Shown here piece by piece: positions 1-8,553 of a DNA stretch of 64,000 nt (position 1 is its first letter; every line of letters begins with the position of its first letter). Source of the DNA: Streptomyces cyaneofuscatus (GTDB lineage: Bacteria > Actinomycetota > Actinomycetes > Streptomycetales > Streptomycetaceae); NCBI RefSeq assembly GCF_000718135.1, contig NZ_JOEM01000001.1, forward strand, positions 434,001 through 498,000, given 5' to 3'. The position numbers were made by a program, and so were the translations under genes. The notes under the pieces are model-generated. The model was not told the DNA's origin and did no database searches. It saw only the letters and a list, made by a program, of their open reading frames with translations.

Positions 1-1081
1 CGCCGTCCCGCCCGGCCACCACCGGCCGCAGCGAACGGGCGGCCTTGGCCCGGTACTGGGCGGCGTCCGCCAGCCGGAACAGCCGGCGGGCCGAGCGCAC
101 CGGGCCGATCGGGTCGCCCGTCGACGCGACCCCGCAGGCCACCCCGTTGCCCAGCTCGATCACCGCCGCCCGGTCGCAGAGCTCGGTGGCCACCCCGACC
201 ACGTCGTCCGCCTCGGGTCCGTCCGCCACCAGGCAGAATTCGTCGCCGCCGAGCCGGGCGGCGAGCGCGTCCGGGAGCATCGCCCCGCAGAGGGAGAGCA
301 CCGAGCCGAAACGTTCCAGCAGACGGTCGCCGACGGCGTGTCCGTGCGTGTCGTTCACCGCTTTCAGGCCGTTGAGGTCGCAGACGACGAGGCTGACGAC
401 GACCCCGGCCGTGCGGTGCGCCTCAACCGCCTCGTCCAGGCGGATGTCGACGGCCCGGCGGTTGGCGAGGCCGGTCAGCGGGTCGGTGAAGGCCAGCTTG
501 CGGACCTCCTCCAGCCGTTCGGTCTGGGCGATCCCGGAGGCCACGACGGCGGCGAGCACGGTGGCGAAGTTGGCGTCGTCCCGGTCGAACACCGGCTTCC
601 CGGCCGGCCGCGCCACGTACAGCTCGCCCCAGGCCCGCCCGTGCAGCACGATCGGCGCGACCACACAGCAGCCCCGGCCGCGCCGCCGCAGCGCCGCCAC
701 CCGCTGGTGGCAGTACGGGCGGGCGCCGCGCGCCGGGCCGCCCGCGCCGGGCAGGCCGTCGGCGGTCTCCACCCAGGCGTCGGGCTCACCGCCGCCGGCC
801 CAGCGTTCGTGCAGGAACTCGGTGATCTCCGGGAACTCGTGGACCGGGTAGGCCTCCTCCTCGGGGAACTCCTCCTCCCCCTCGGCCCGCTGCCCCGCGT
901 TGACCAGGACCCGCAGCCTGCCCCGGTCCCGCTCCCACACCGAGAGTGCGGCGAAGCTGCCGCCCAGCGCCTCGCAGGCCCCCAGCGCGGCCGCCCGCCA
1001 CGAATCGCGCGGCGTGTAGGCCGCGGCCATCGTCTGCGCCAGCGAAACCACGGCCCGCAGCCGAGCATCGTCTTCACCCAT
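1..1081 (-). CDS. GAF-GGDEF diguanylate cyclase-like protein (3' end cut by window edge)
   Basis: Cytoplasmic cyclic-di-GMP signalling protein. Residues about 20-180 resemble a GAF-type sensor domain with no transmembrane segment. The GGDEF domain begins near residue 197 (FTDPLTGLANRR), with the substrate and metal loop DLNGLKAVNDTHGH at 235-248 and an intact GGDEF at 278-282, so diguanylate cyclase activity is plausible. The usual inhibitory RxxD five residues before GGDEF reads MLPD here, so product inhibition through that site is unlikely. The ATG at 1081 is the first start in frame. The protein runs off the left edge after about 360 codons, so a downstream EAL domain cannot be excluded. 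The domain calls come from motifs seen; the sensor ligand is unknown. Confidence 0.85.
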   Translation of the reverse strand, partial: MGEDDARLRAVVSLAQTMAAAYTPRDSWRAAALGACEALGGSFAALSVWERDRGRLRVLVNAGQRAEGEEEFPEEEAYPVHEFPEITEFLHERWAGGGEPDAWVETADGLPGAGGPARGARPYCHQRVAALRRRGRGCCVVAPIVLHGRAWGELYVARPAGKPVFDRDDANFATVLAAVVASGIAQTERLEEVRKLAFTDPLTGLANRRAVDIRLDEAVEAHRTAGVVVSLVVCDLNGLKAVNDTHGHAVGDRLLERFGSVLSLCGAMLPDALAARLGGDEFCLVADGPEADDVVGVATELCDRAAVIELGNGVACGVASTGDPIGPVRSARRLFRLADAAQYRAKAARSLRPVVAGRDG

Positions 1082-1178
1082 TTATCCAGCTTATGTAGAT
1101 TTGTTCCCTTTTGATCAGTTTGATGCGCAACTAATTTTCGGCGTCACGCGGCGGGCGCCTCACGGCATGCGGGCGTGA

Positions 1179-1991
1179 TCACTCCCCCGGCCACTGCGGG
1201 CTCCGCTTCTCGTTGAAGGCGGCCACGCCCTCCGCCCGGTCCCCGGAGAAGGCCACCGACCGCCAGGCGGCGTCCTCCACCTCCAGGCCCGCCCGCAGGT
1301 CGAGCCCGTGCCCCAGCCGGAGCGCCTTCTTGGCCGCCCGCAGCCCGACCGGCGAGTTGGCGGCCATCCGGGCACCCAGCGCGAGGGCCCCCTCCCGGTC
1401 CCGCCCCGCCTCCACCAGCTCGTCCACCAGACCCAGCTCCCGCGCCTCGGCCGCCTCCACCCGGCGCGCGGTGAAGACCAGCTCGGCGGCGCGGGCCGCC
1501 CCCACCCGGCGCGGCAGCAGCTGCGTACCGCCGCCGCCCGGGATGACGCCCACGGACACCTCGGGCAGGCCGACCACGGCGGTGGCGTCGGCCACGATCA
1601 CATCGCAGGCGAGGGCCAGCTCGAAGCCGCCGCCGAGGGCGAAGCCGTGCACGGCGGCGATCGTCGGCATCGGCAGCTCCAGGACGCCGGTGTAGGCGGC
1701 GCGGGCGGTGGGCCGCTGGCGTACCAGTTCGGCGTCCGTGAAGGAGTTCCGCTCCTTGAGGTCGGCGCCCACACAGAAGGCCCGCTCATGACTGGAGGTG
1801 AGGACGGTGACGCGGACGTCCCGGTCGGCACCGAGGGCCTCGCAGGCGGCGGCGATGGAGCGGGCCATGTCGGTGGAGACGGCGTTCATGGCCTTCGGCC
1901 GGTCGAGGACCAGCTCGGCCACATGCTCCTGGCCCGCGTGGCGCCGTACGGCGACGAACTCCCCGAACCGCTGCTCGGACGTGACGGTCAT
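1179..1991 (-). CDS. enoyl-CoA hydratase/isomerase family protein
   Basis: Crotonase-fold enzyme of 270 residues, the usual family length. It would hydrate trans-2-enoyl-CoA in fatty-acid or branched-chain acyl-CoA breakdown. The CoA-binding and oxyanion-hole segments are AFCVGADLKE (71-80) and HGFALGGGFELALACD (115-130). Both acid/base glutamates of true hydratases seem present, E124 in GGFELA and E144 in GLPEVS, 20 residues apart as in rat mitochondrial hydratase (E144/E164). The ATG at 1991 has a purine-rich stretch (AGGGG) upstream. It lies downstream of the cyclase gene on the same strand, but a 20-bp palindrome in the gap suggests separate control. The exact substrate cannot be told from sequence. 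Confidence 0.9.
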   Translation of the reverse strand: MTVTSEQRFGEFVAVRRHAGQEHVAELVLDRPKAMNAVSTDMARSIAAACEALGADRDVRVTVLTSSHERAFCVGADLKERNSFTDAELVRQRPTARAAYTGVLELPMPTIAAVHGFALGGGFELALACDVIVADATAVVGLPEVSVGVIPGGGGTQLLPRRVGAARAAELVFTARRVEAAEARELGLVDELVEAGRDREGALALGARMAANSPVGLRAAKKALRLGHGLDLRAGLEVEDAAWRSVAFSGDRAEGVAAFNEKRSPQWPGE

Positions 1992-2021
1992 GCCTGCACC
2001 CCTGTCGGTCGACTGCCGGTG

Positions 2022-2041
2022 AACGCCGGTTAACCGGCGTT
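2022..2041. promoter_or_regulatory. perfect 20-bp palindrome upstream of the enoyl-CoA hydratase gene
   Basis: AACGCCGGTTAACCGGCGTT is a perfect 20-bp inverted repeat with no loop, 31 bp before the hydratase start. The absence of a loop argues against a terminator. A dimeric repressor operator (TetR-like) is the more likely reading. No regulator is assigned. Confidence 0.5.
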
Positions 2042-2106
2042 GTCGACAGGGATCCTAGACAGGGCGCACCGGAAACCGACAGGGCGAGCCCGTGGAGCGG
2101 TACGGC

Positions 2107-3306
2107 TCAGGACCCCGTCTTCCCCCGCCGCGCCAGCAGCCACGGCTCCACGACACCCAGCCCGCGCACGGGCCGCTGCCACATCGGCTGGAGCCCGAAG
2201 CGGTACGTGGGCAGGGGCGGCTCCTCGACCACCTCGCGGCCCTCCTTCTCGGCCAGCCGGGCCCGCTCGGCGGCGGCCGCGACCTCCTCGGCGGCCTGGG
2301 CCTCCGACTCCGGGGCGTCCCCGTGCCGGACCAGCTCCTTGGCGAACGCCCCGTCCACGAGGACGGCGTCCTTCGGAGCTATCGAGGTGAGCCGGCTGGC
2401 GAGGTTCACCGTGGTGCCGAAGACATCGCCCATGCGCGTGGTGACCGTGCCGAAGGCGATCCCGACGCGCAGGGCGGGCATCGCCTCGTCCTGGGACATG
2501 GCCTCGATCAGCCGGAGCGCTATCTCGGACGCCGTGCCCGCGTCGTCGGCGGCGAAGAGGACTTCGTCGCCGAGGGTCTTGATGAGCCGTCCGCCGTGCG
2601 CGGCGACCAGGTCGGCGGCGGTCGTCTCGAAGGACTCGACCAGCTCGCCGAGCTCCTCCTCCTCAAGCCGCCGGGTCAGCCGGGTGAAGCCGACGAGGTC
2701 CGCGAAGCCGACGGCCAGGCGCCGGTCGACCATCTCGTCGTCGTCCGCCGCCTGCACGACCCGCCCGGTCGCGGCGGCCAGCTGGCGCCGCCACACGTAG
2801 ACGAGGAACTCCTGGAGCTCCGGCAGCAACAGCTCGACCAGCGGATACGTGACTTCCGTACGGGTCATCCCCGGCTCGGGCGGCTCGGTGAGCCCCTCCA
2901 GGAACGAGTCGATCTGCCACTCCGCCAGCCGTGCGGTGGTCTGCCCGGTGGAGCGGGCCACCTGGATCGCCATCGGCTCGCTGAGCAGCCCCGCCTCCAC
3001 CAGACCGGCGAGCCGCCGCAGCGCCAGCACGTCAGCCTCGGTGAGCGCCTTGGCCTGGCCGATGTCGGCGAAGCCCATGGCCCGCCAGAAGCGGGAGGCC
3101 AGGTCCATGGAGACACCGGCGGTGCGGGCGGCCTGGAAGGGGGTGTAGCGGCGGTCGGCCCCGAGGATCAGCGCTTCGAGGCGGATCGCGAGGGGGTCGT
3201 CGGTCGGTTCGGCCGTGTGGTCGACCTCGTGATGCGGGGTGGCATGGACCGAGGAGTCCGACGGGGGCTCCTCGCCCGCGCCGGACGTCGTGTCGCCGAC
3301 GGTCAC
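2107..3306 (-). CDS. cya: class III adenylate cyclase
   Basis: Makes cAMP from ATP. It has 399 residues: an acidic N-terminal tail, a predicted helical region (about 40-180) of unknown role, then a class III cyclase catalytic domain (about 195-320). The metal-binding aspartates are D203 (VGFADLVGF) and D247 (KTLGDEVLF). Purine-specifying K243 and D294 and the transition-state pair N301 and R305 (in GDVFGTTVNLASRL) keep the spacing of mammalian cyclases (D, +7 N, +11 R), which supports adenylyl rather than guanylyl specificity. No membrane segments are seen. GTG 3306 has a strong AGGAGG seven bases upstream. Streptomyces species carry one well-known adenylate cyclase beside the biotin ligase gene, which fits this position; the gene name rests on that. 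Confidence 0.9.
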   Translation of the reverse strand: MTVGDTTSGAGEEPPSDSSVHATPHHEVDHTAEPTDDPLAIRLEALILGADRRYTPFQAARTAGVSMDLASRFWRAMGFADIGQAKALTEADVLALRRLAGLVEAGLLSEPMAIQVARSTGQTTARLAEWQIDSFLEGLTEPPEPGMTRTEVTYPLVELLLPELQEFLVYVWRRQLAAATGRVVQAADDDEMVDRRLAVGFADLVGFTRLTRRLEEEELGELVESFETTAADLVAAHGGRLIKTLGDEVLFAADDAGTASEIALRLIEAMSQDEAMPALRVGIAFGTVTTRMGDVFGTTVNLASRLTSIAPKDAVLVDGAFAKELVRHGDAPESEAQAAEEVAAAAERARLAEKEGREVVEEPPLPTYRFGLQPMWQRPVRGLGVVEPWLLARRGKTGS

Positions 3307-3343
3307 CAGCCGCCTCCTGCCCGTTCCCTGCGCACTGCCTGCC

Positions 3344-3394
3344 GATCTGTCGCTGATCGCCCCAACAGTGATCTGTCGCTGGATCGCCTCAACA
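3344..3394. repeat. 26-bp-period direct repeat upstream of cya
   Basis: Two near-identical copies of about 24-25 bp (beginning GATCTGTCGCTG and ending CAACA) start at 3344 and 3370. They sit 38-88 bp upstream of the cyclase start codon, where a promoter or activator site would lie. No gene overlaps them. Confidence 0.75.
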
Positions 3395-3459
3395 ATACGG
3401 CAGGTGTGCCCTAGCTCACGTCCTTGGTTGCCCGATACGGGTGCGTCGCGCGTGACATC

Positions 3460-3510
3460 TACTGATTACGCGGTATCCACACCGTTACTGATGACGCGTA
3501 TCCACACCGT
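3460..3510. repeat. tandem 26/25-bp repeat in the birA-cya gap
   Basis: Adjacent copies at 3460-3485 and 3486-3510 share TACTGAT.ACGCG and TATCCACACCGT. The region is AT-richer than its surroundings and non-coding. It is a second, unrelated repeat pair in the same gap. Confidence 0.75.
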
Positions 3511-3511
3511 C

Positions 3512-3553
3512 TCAGGCCCTCCCCATCAAGCCCTCCTCATCAGGCCCTCCTCA
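3512..3553. repeat. three 14-bp tandem units ending in the birA stop codon
   Basis: Units TCAGGCCCTCCCCA, TCAAGCCCTCCTCA and TCAGGCCCTCCTCA lie head to tail. The last unit contains the complement of the birA TGA stop, so the array extends from the coding end into the gap. The copy number may vary between strains. Confidence 0.75.
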
Positions 3554-4423
3554 GGTCAGCCCGCCCGCCGCGCCCCGCAGGTGCACGATGTCCCCGGCCG
3601 AGACCGGCTGCTGGAGCCCGTCCTCGGTGGAAAGCACCAGACGCCCGTCGCCGTCGATCGCGACGGCCTGCCCGACCAGGGAGTTCCCGCCCGGCAGCTC
3701 GGCCCGTACGGTCCGGTCCAGGGTCGCGCACCCGGCCGCGTACGCCGCCTGGAGCCCGCTCGCGGCCGCGTCCCCGCCCGCGGCCCGCCACTCCCCGTAC
3801 CAGTGCTCCAGCGAACGCAGGACGGCCCGGAGCAGGGTCTCCCGGTCGGTGGAGACGGCTCCGGCGAGCGCCAGGGACCCGGCGGTGGGGGCGGGCAGCT
3901 CGTCGGCGCGCAGCGAGACGTTGATGCCGAGGCCGACCACGATGCCGTCCCCGGCGAACTCCCCGAGGATGCCGGCGGCCTTGCGCTCCTCACCCTCCAC
4001 AGTGACCAGCAGGTCGTTGGGCCATTTGAGTGCCGTGTCGACGCCCGCCGCCTTGGCGAGGCCGGTCGCGGCGGCCACCCCGGCGAGCAGCGGCACCCAC
4101 CCCCACCGCTCCACGGGCACGTCGTCGCCGGGCTCCAGGTAGACCGAGAAGAACAGCCCGGAGCGGGGCGGCGCGGTCCAGCTCCGCTCCAGCCGGCCGC
4201 GCCCGGCGGTCTGCTCCTCGGCGACCAGGACCGTGCCCTCGGCCAGGCCACCGGAGCGGGCCCGCTCCGCGAGGTCGGAGTTGGTCGATCCGGTGGTCTC
4301 CACGACCTCCAGCTCGCTCCAGAGCGACTCGGGCCGCAGCAGCCCGCGGCGCAGCGCGGTCACGTTCAGGGGCGGCCGGTCCAGGTCCGACCAGCGGTTC
4401 TGTGGCGCATCCGGTGGTGTCAT
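3551..4423 (-). CDS. birA: biotin--[acetyl-CoA-carboxylase] ligase
   Basis: Activates biotin to biotinyl-AMP and transfers it to the carrier lysine of acyl-CoA carboxylase. It has 290 residues from ATG 4423, chosen because AGGG lies eight bases upstream; GTG 4432 is the alternative. Motifs seen are the GSTN region (45-48), the adenylate loop QTAGRGRLERSW (71-82), LKWPNDLLV (132-140), the lysine in RKAAGILGEF, and GLGINVSL, followed by a small SH3-like C-terminal domain. There is no N-terminal helix-turn-helix, so this is a monofunctional ligase, not a repressor like E. coli BirA. It is divergent from the carboxylase beta subunit, whose complex it serves. The carrier substrate (K549 of the alpha subunit) is encoded 4 kb away. 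Confidence 0.93.
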   Translation of the reverse strand: MTPPDAPQNRWSDLDRPPLNVTALRRGLLRPESLWSELEVVETTGSTNSDLAERARSGGLAEGTVLVAEEQTAGRGRLERSWTAPPRSGLFFSVYLEPGDDVPVERWGWVPLLAGVAAATGLAKAAGVDTALKWPNDLLVTVEGEERKAAGILGEFAGDGIVVGLGINVSLRADELPAPTAGSLALAGAVSTDRETLLRAVLRSLEHWYGEWRAAGGDAAASGLQAAYAAGCATLDRTVRAELPGGNSLVGQAVAIDGDGRLVLSTEDGLQQPVSAGDIVHLRGAAGGLT

Positions 4424-4482
4424 GCAAGCCACCCTAGGTGTGGCAAAGGACGCACTGCCTTTCCGGAGGCGCGCCGATACCC

Positions 4483-4580
4483 TACGAGTCAGTAGCCGGA
4501 GAGTTGCGTACGAGCGTGACGTACGAACGCCACGTACGAGCTTTGCGTAATCAGAAGTTACGAGCCAGTAGCCGCAGAGT
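4483..4580. repeat. 76-bp-spaced direct repeat with CGTACGA clusters in the birA-accB gap
   Basis: A 22-bp sequence starting TACGAG.CAGTAGCCG occurs at 4483-4504 and again at 4559-4580 with two mismatches. Between them CGTACGA occurs three times (about 4507, 4520 and 4533). These lie in the 233-bp divergent gap and probably contain promoter and operator elements for the carboxylase genes. Confidence 0.6.
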
Positions 4581-4656
4581 CGGACAGACGACCGGTCGTC
4601 CCCCCGTGACCGTCACCGTTCGTCGTCCCCGTGACCAGGCAGGGAGCCGCCCCCCG

Positions 4657-6237
4657 ATGTCCGAGCCGCAGAGCGACATCCACACCACCGCGGGCAAGCT
4701 CGCGGACCTGAGCCGCCGTATCGAGGAGGCGACGCACGCGGGTTCGGCCCGCGCCGTCGAGAAGCAGCACGCCAAGGGCAAGCTGACGGCCCGTGAGCGG
4801 GTCGATCTCCTGCTGGACGAGGGCTCCTTCGTGGAGCTCGACGAGTTCGCCCGGCACCGCTCCACCAACTTCGGCATCGAGAAGAACCGCCCGTACGGCG
4901 ACGGTGTCGTCACCGGGTACGGCACGGTCGACGGCCGCCCGGTCTGCGTGTACTCGCAGGACTTCACCATCTTCGGCGGCTCGCTCGGCGAGGTCTACGG
5001 CGAGAAGATCGTCAAGGTCATGGACTTCGCGCTGAAGACCGGCTGTCCGGTCATCGGCATCAACGACGGCGGCGGCGCGCGCATCCAGGAGGGTGTGGCC
5101 GCGCTCGGCCTCTTCGCCGAGATCTTCCGCCGCAATGTGCACGCCTCCGGGGTGATCCCGCAGATCTCGCTGATCGTCGGCCCGTGCGCGGGCGGGGCGG
5201 TCTACTCCCCCGCGATCACCGACTTCACGGTGATGGTCGACCAGACCTCGCACATGTTCATCACCGGCCCCGACGTCATCAAGACGGTCACCGGCGAGGA
5301 CGTCGGCTTCGAGGAGCTGGGCGGAGCCCGTACGCACAACACCACCTCCGGGGTGGCGCACCACATGGCGGGCGACGAGAAGGACGCCATCGAGTACGTC
5401 AAGTCCCTGCTCTCCTACCTCCCTTCGAACAACCTCTCCGAGGCCCCGGCCTTCCCGGAGGAGGCGGACCTCGCGGTCACCGACGAGGACCGGGAGCTGG
5501 ACACCCTCATCCCGGACTCGGCGAACCAGCCGTACGACATGCACACCGCGATCGAGCACGTGCTGGACGACGCCGAATTCCTGGAGACCCAGGCCCTGTT
5601 CGCGCCGAACATCATCACCGGCTTCGGGCGGGTGGAGGGCCACCCGGTCGGGATCGTCGCCAACCAGCCGATGCAGTTCGCCGGCTGCCTGGACATCGAC
5701 GCGAGCGAGAAGGCGGCGCGCTTCGTCCGGACCTGCGACGCGTTCAACGTGCCGGTCATCACCTTCGTCGACGTGCCGGGCTTCCTGCCGGGTGTGGACC
5801 AGGAGTACGGCGGCATCATCCGGCGCGGCGCCAAGCTGATCTACGCGTACGCGGAGGCGACGGTCCCGCTGATCACCGTCATCACCCGCAAGGCGTTCGG
5901 CGGGGCGTACGACGTGATGGGCTCCAAGCACCTGGGTGCCGACCTGAACGTGGCCTGGCCGACCGCCCAGATCGCCGTCATGGGCGCCCAGGGCGCGGTG
6001 AACATCCTGCACCGCCGCACCATCGCCGCCGCCGAGGACCCGGACGCCACGCGCGCCGAGCTGATGACGGCGTACGAGGACGCGCTGCTCAACCCGTACG
6101 TGGCTGCCGAGCGCGGCTACGTCGACGCGGTGATCATGCCGTCCGACACCCGGGCCCACATCGTGAAGGGGCTGCGTCAGCTGCGGACGAAGCGGGAATC
6201 ACTCCCCCCGAAGAAGCACGGCAACATCCCGCTGTAG
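4657..6237 (+). CDS. pccB: acyl-CoA (propionyl/acetyl-CoA) carboxylase beta subunit, carboxyltransferase
   Basis: Carboxyltransferase subunit that moves CO2 from biotin to propionyl- or acetyl-CoA, giving methylmalonyl- or malonyl-CoA for fatty-acid and polyketide synthesis. It has 526 residues from ATG 4657, preceded by AGGGAG at 4641; an in-frame extension to 4438 lacks family similarity. It has the two-domain crotonase-like carboxyltransferase fold. Glycine-rich oxyanion segments are visible: GGGARIQEG and [10 protein letters not shown] in the N domain, and [10 protein letters not shown] and [12 protein letters not shown] in the C domain. Length matches the Streptomyces PccB/AccB group (about 530). 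The epsilon subunit follows 46 bp later. Substrate preference depends on one active-site residue that I cannot place reliably, so acetyl- versus propionyl-CoA is open. Confidence 0.93.
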   Translation: MSEPQSDIHTTAGKLADLSRRIEEATHAGSARAVEKQHAKGKLTARERVDLLLDEGSFVELDEFARHRSTNFGIEKNRPYGDGVVTGYGTVDGRPVCVYSQDFTIFGGSLGEVYGEKIVKVMDFALKTGCPVIGINDGGGARIQEGVAALGLFAEIFRRNVHASGVIPQISLIVGPCAGGAVYSPAITDFTVMVDQTSHMFITGPDVIKTVTGEDVGFEELGGARTHNTTSGVAHHMAGDEKDAIEYVKSLLSYLPSNNLSEAPAFPEEADLAVTDEDRELDTLIPDSANQPYDMHTAIEHVLDDAEFLETQALFAPNIITGFGRVEGHPVGIVANQPMQFAGCLDIDASEKAARFVRTCDAFNVPVITFVDVPGFLPGVDQEYGGIIRRGAKLIYAYAEATVPLITVITRKAFGGAYDVMGSKHLGADLNVAWPTAQIAVMGAQGAVNILHRRTIAAAEDPDATRAELMTAYEDALLNPYVAAERGYVDAVIMPSDTRAHIVKGLRQLRTKRESLPPKKHGNIPL

Positions 6238-6283
6238 CCGCCCGCCCTCGCACAGACGCACAGACGCACAGAGAGGTCTGCCC

Positions 6284-6490
6284 ATGATCAGAGTCGTACG
6301 GGGCAACCCGACCCCTGAGGAGCTGGCCGCCGCCCTGGCAGTGGTCCAGGCCCGCGCCGCGGCGAGCGCCGCCGTGTCGTCCGGCGCGCCCGTTCCGCCC
6401 GAGCAGTGGTCCGACCCGGGCCGCATCGCCCGTACGGGCCGCCTGCGGCCGGGCCCCCGGGCCTGGGCCAGGACGTACTGGCCGGCCTGA
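6284..6490 (+). CDS. pccE: acyl-CoA carboxylase epsilon subunit
   Basis: Small (68 residues) accessory subunit found only in actinobacterial acyl-CoA carboxylases, where it binds the beta hexamer and raises activity. The N-terminal signature IRVVRGNPTPEELAALAVV-like is present (residues 2-20), followed by an Ala-rich helix and a basic WSDPGR...WARTYWPA tail, as in PccE/AccE. The ATG lies 46 bp after the beta-subunit stop with AGAGAGG upstream, so the two are cotranscribed. The alpha subunit is separated from them by five genes. Confidence 0.88.
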   Translation: MIRVVRGNPTPEELAAALAVVQARAAASAAVSSGAPVPPEQWSDPGRIARTGRLRPGPRAWARTYWPA

Positions 6491-6567
6491 GCCGGGACCG
6501 GGCGCCGCTGCCTCTTGAGTACCCGTACTCAGGCGCATCGGCGCCCGGCGCGGGCAGGATCGGAAGC

Positions 6568-6696
6568 ATGCTGTGGTCCGACCCCGAGAACAAGCCGCCG
6601 AAGGAACTGCGCGACGCCCAGGACATGATGCGCAGAGCGGGCGTCCTGCTCGCACTGGCGATGCTGGTCGCGATGTTCGTGCTCGGCACCCGCTGA
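6568..6696 (+). CDS. 42-residue single-pass membrane protein
   Basis: ATG 6568 has AGGAT...GGAAG upstream. The N-terminal half is hydrophilic ([18 protein letters not shown]). It is followed by one hydrophobic helix, [17 protein letters not shown], ending in TR. It is conserved in position after the carboxylase epsilon gene in Streptomyces as far as I recall. The function is unknown, and it lies too close to its neighbours to be an independent module. Confidence 0.7.
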   Translation: MLWSDPENKPPKELRDAQDMMRRAGVLLALAMLVAMFVLGTR

Positions 6697-6754
6697 ACCC
6701 TTACAAGGTCAACAGGGTCCATCGAGGGCGCGGGCCCCTTCTACGATGGCCGGT

Positions 6755-7357
6755 ATGACTGATCAGCGCCGCCTCGTCCTCGCCTCCGCCTCCCCCGCCC
6801 GCCTCGGCCTGCTGCGCCAGGCGGGTTTCGCCCCCGAGGTGATCGTCAGCGGGGTGGACGAGGACGCCCTGAGCGCCCCCACCCCCGCCGAGCTGGCCCT
6901 GCTGCTGGCCCGGGCCAAGGCGGCGGCGGTCGCGGAGCGCCCCGAGGCGGCCGGGGCCCTGGTCATCGGCTGCGACTCGGTCCTCGAACTGGACGGCGAG
7001 GCGCTCGGCAAGCCGGCCGACGCCGAGGAGGCCACCGCCCGCTGGAAGGCGATGCGCGGCCGCTCCGGCATCCTGCAGACCGGCCATAGCGTGATCGACA
7101 CCGCCTCGGGCCGCCACGCCTCGGCGACGGCGTCCACCGTCGTACGGTTCGGCGAGCCGAGCGACGCCGAGGTCGCCGCGTACGTGGCGTCGGGCGAGCC
7201 GCTGCACGTGGCCGGGGCCTTCACGCTGGACGGCCGGTCGGCACCGTTCGTCGACTCCATCGAGGGCGACCACGGCAACGTGATCGGCCTCTCGCTGCCG
7301 CTGCTGCGGCGCCTGCTGGCCGAACTGGACATCTCGGTCACGGAGTTGTGGGTCTGA
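6755..7357 (+). CDS. maf: Maf-family nucleoside triphosphate pyrophosphatase
   Basis: House-cleaning enzyme that hydrolyses non-canonical nucleotides (dTTP/UTP or m7GTP-type) to monophosphates. It has 200 residues from ATG 6755; ATG 6746 is an in-frame alternative. A -10-like TACGAT at 6742-6747 ends seven bases before 6755, so a leaderless mRNA is likely. Motifs: the phosphate loop [14 protein letters not shown] at the N terminus, then [11 protein letters not shown] with the catalytic aspartate, and [12 protein letters not shown]. The expected R/K residues after HTV are partly altered (GHSVID), so subfamily specificity is not certain. Confidence 0.88.
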   Translation: MTDQRRLVLASASPARLGLLRQAGFAPEVIVSGVDEDALSAPTPAELALLLARAKAAAVAERPEAAGALVIGCDSVLELDGEALGKPADAEEATARWKAMRGRSGILQTGHSVIDTASGRHASATASTVVRFGEPSDAEVAAYVASGEPLHVAGAFTLDGRSAPFVDSIEGDHGNVIGLSLPLLRRLLAELDISVTELWV

Positions 7358-7387
7358 AAACGGCTTCCGGGCGTTCCCGGCGGCGGC

Positions 7388-7879
7388 TCAGACGGCCGCC
7401 GGGGCCACCTCGTCACTCACCCGGTCCTCGCCACGGCCCTCGGGCCCGTACGAGAGCAGGGTGAACACCAGCAGGGCCAGCACCACCATCATGAAGGCGA
7501 AGGCGGCCCAGCCCACCAGCCCCACGGTCACCGCCCCGAGCACCCCGTGCACCACCGCGCAGCCGATCAGCGCGATCCGCCCGAACCGCCCCGGCGCGCG
7601 GTCCCGGACCCCGGCCAGCAGCGCGATCAGCCCGCATCCGATCAGCAGCGCGGCGGAGACCCCGCCCATCACCCAGGTCCCGGCGGTCATGGCCTTCGGG
7701 TCCATCCCGGCCAGTGACATGTTCTGGTTCTCGGTGACCGTGGCGAGGACGGCGTTGACGGCGAAGATGCCCACCGCCTCGCCGAACAGCACGAGCGCGG
7801 TCACGATCGCCACCGGTCTGCGCAGCAAAGCACCACCCCCTGTTACTTGCGGTACGTGCGTGTCGCGGACCTTACTCAC
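7388..7879 (-). CDS. four-helix integral membrane protein
   Basis: It has 163 residues from GTG 7879, which is set by a strong GGAGG seven bases upstream. Four hydrophobic helices are visible (about 23-45, 68-90, 100-120 and 120-142), with a conserved-looking loop between helices 1 and 2 and a charged C-terminal tail. There is no enzyme motif. It is convergent with maf, the stops being 30 bp apart. The family is unknown to me; it is likely a Streptomyces-specific membrane protein. Confidence 0.75.
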   Translation of the reverse strand: MSKVRDTHVPQVTGGGALLRRPVAIVTALVLFGEAVGIFAVNAVLATVTENQNMSLAGMDPKAMTAGTWVMGGVSAALLIGCGLIALLAGVRDRAPGRFGRIALIGCAVVHGVLGAVTVGLVGWAAFAFMMVVLALLVFTLLSYGPEGRGEDRVSDEVAPAAV

Positions 7880-7962
7880 CGGTATTCCTCCGGACAAGGG
7901 GTGCGCTGCCGCCGCTCGGTGAGTCGGTCCGTCTGCCAGAGGGGCGTGACAGCATCCGCCGC

Positions 7963-8553
7963 ATGACGGGTACACATGCGGACCGCGGCCTGGAGATGTT
8001 CCGGGTGGGCGACTTCCCCCTCTACACACTGACCTTCGTACGGGGCACGAGCCCCGCCGAACTGCTCTCCCGTACGGGCGCCGACCCGGAAAGGCTCGCC
8101 CTGCGCGACGGCATGGACCTCGCGGACGACTTCGGCGACGACCTCTACGACGACGAGGAGCCGGTGGTCACCACCGGCGTCGACGGCTCCTGGACCTGGG
8201 CGTGGGAGCAGGGCGGTGTGCACGGGCTCGACGAGCGCATCCTGAGCGCCGTGTCCCTCGGGACCGAGGCCGTCGTCCTGCACCACAACGAGAAGCCGAT
8301 GTACTGGTTCACGTACGCGGTCGACGGCGAGGTCGTCGTGGACTTCCACACGCTCCAGGCGATCGAGCCGACCGGGCAGGACCCGACACGTCTGGACGAT
8401 CACATGCGTCCGCTGGGGCTCGTCCCCGGCGCACGGGCCCCCCTCCACGGAGTCCTGTCGCTCGTCGAGAACGCTTTCGGCATCCGGCTGACGGAGCCGG
8501 CGGAGGCGGACGATCCGCGGCTGAGCGGCCGGCTGGGTCCGCTGCCGGAGTGA
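7963..8553 (+). CDS. DUF6461-family protein
   Basis: Soluble acidic protein of 196 residues. The YTLTFVRGTSPAELLSRTGAD segment with a central WTWAWEQGG motif resembles the actinobacterial DUF6461 family, whose function is unknown. There is no signal peptide or membrane helix. It is divergent from the membrane protein, with starts 84 bp apart. It is not obviously in an operon with the carboxylase alpha gene 287 bp downstream. Confidence 0.72.
   Translation: MTGTHADRGLEMFRVGDFPLYTLTFVRGTSPAELLSRTGADPERLALRDGMDLADDFGDDLYDDEEPVVTTGVDGSWTWAWEQGGVHGLDERILSAVSLGTEAVVLHHNEKPMYWFTYAVDGEVVVDFHTLQAIEPTGQDPTRLDDHMRPLGLVPGARAPLHGVLSLVENAFGIRLTEPAEADDPRLSGRLGPLPE

Noticed and set aside
3551..4423. BirA as a biotin-operon repressor
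   Set aside because: No N-terminal helix-turn-helix is present, so it is a ligase only.
4438..4656. N-terminal extension of the carboxylase beta subunit from 4438
   Set aside because: The added 73 residues are Arg/Thr-rich, overlap the repeats of the promoter gap and lack similarity to known subunits. ATG 4657 has an AGGGAG site.
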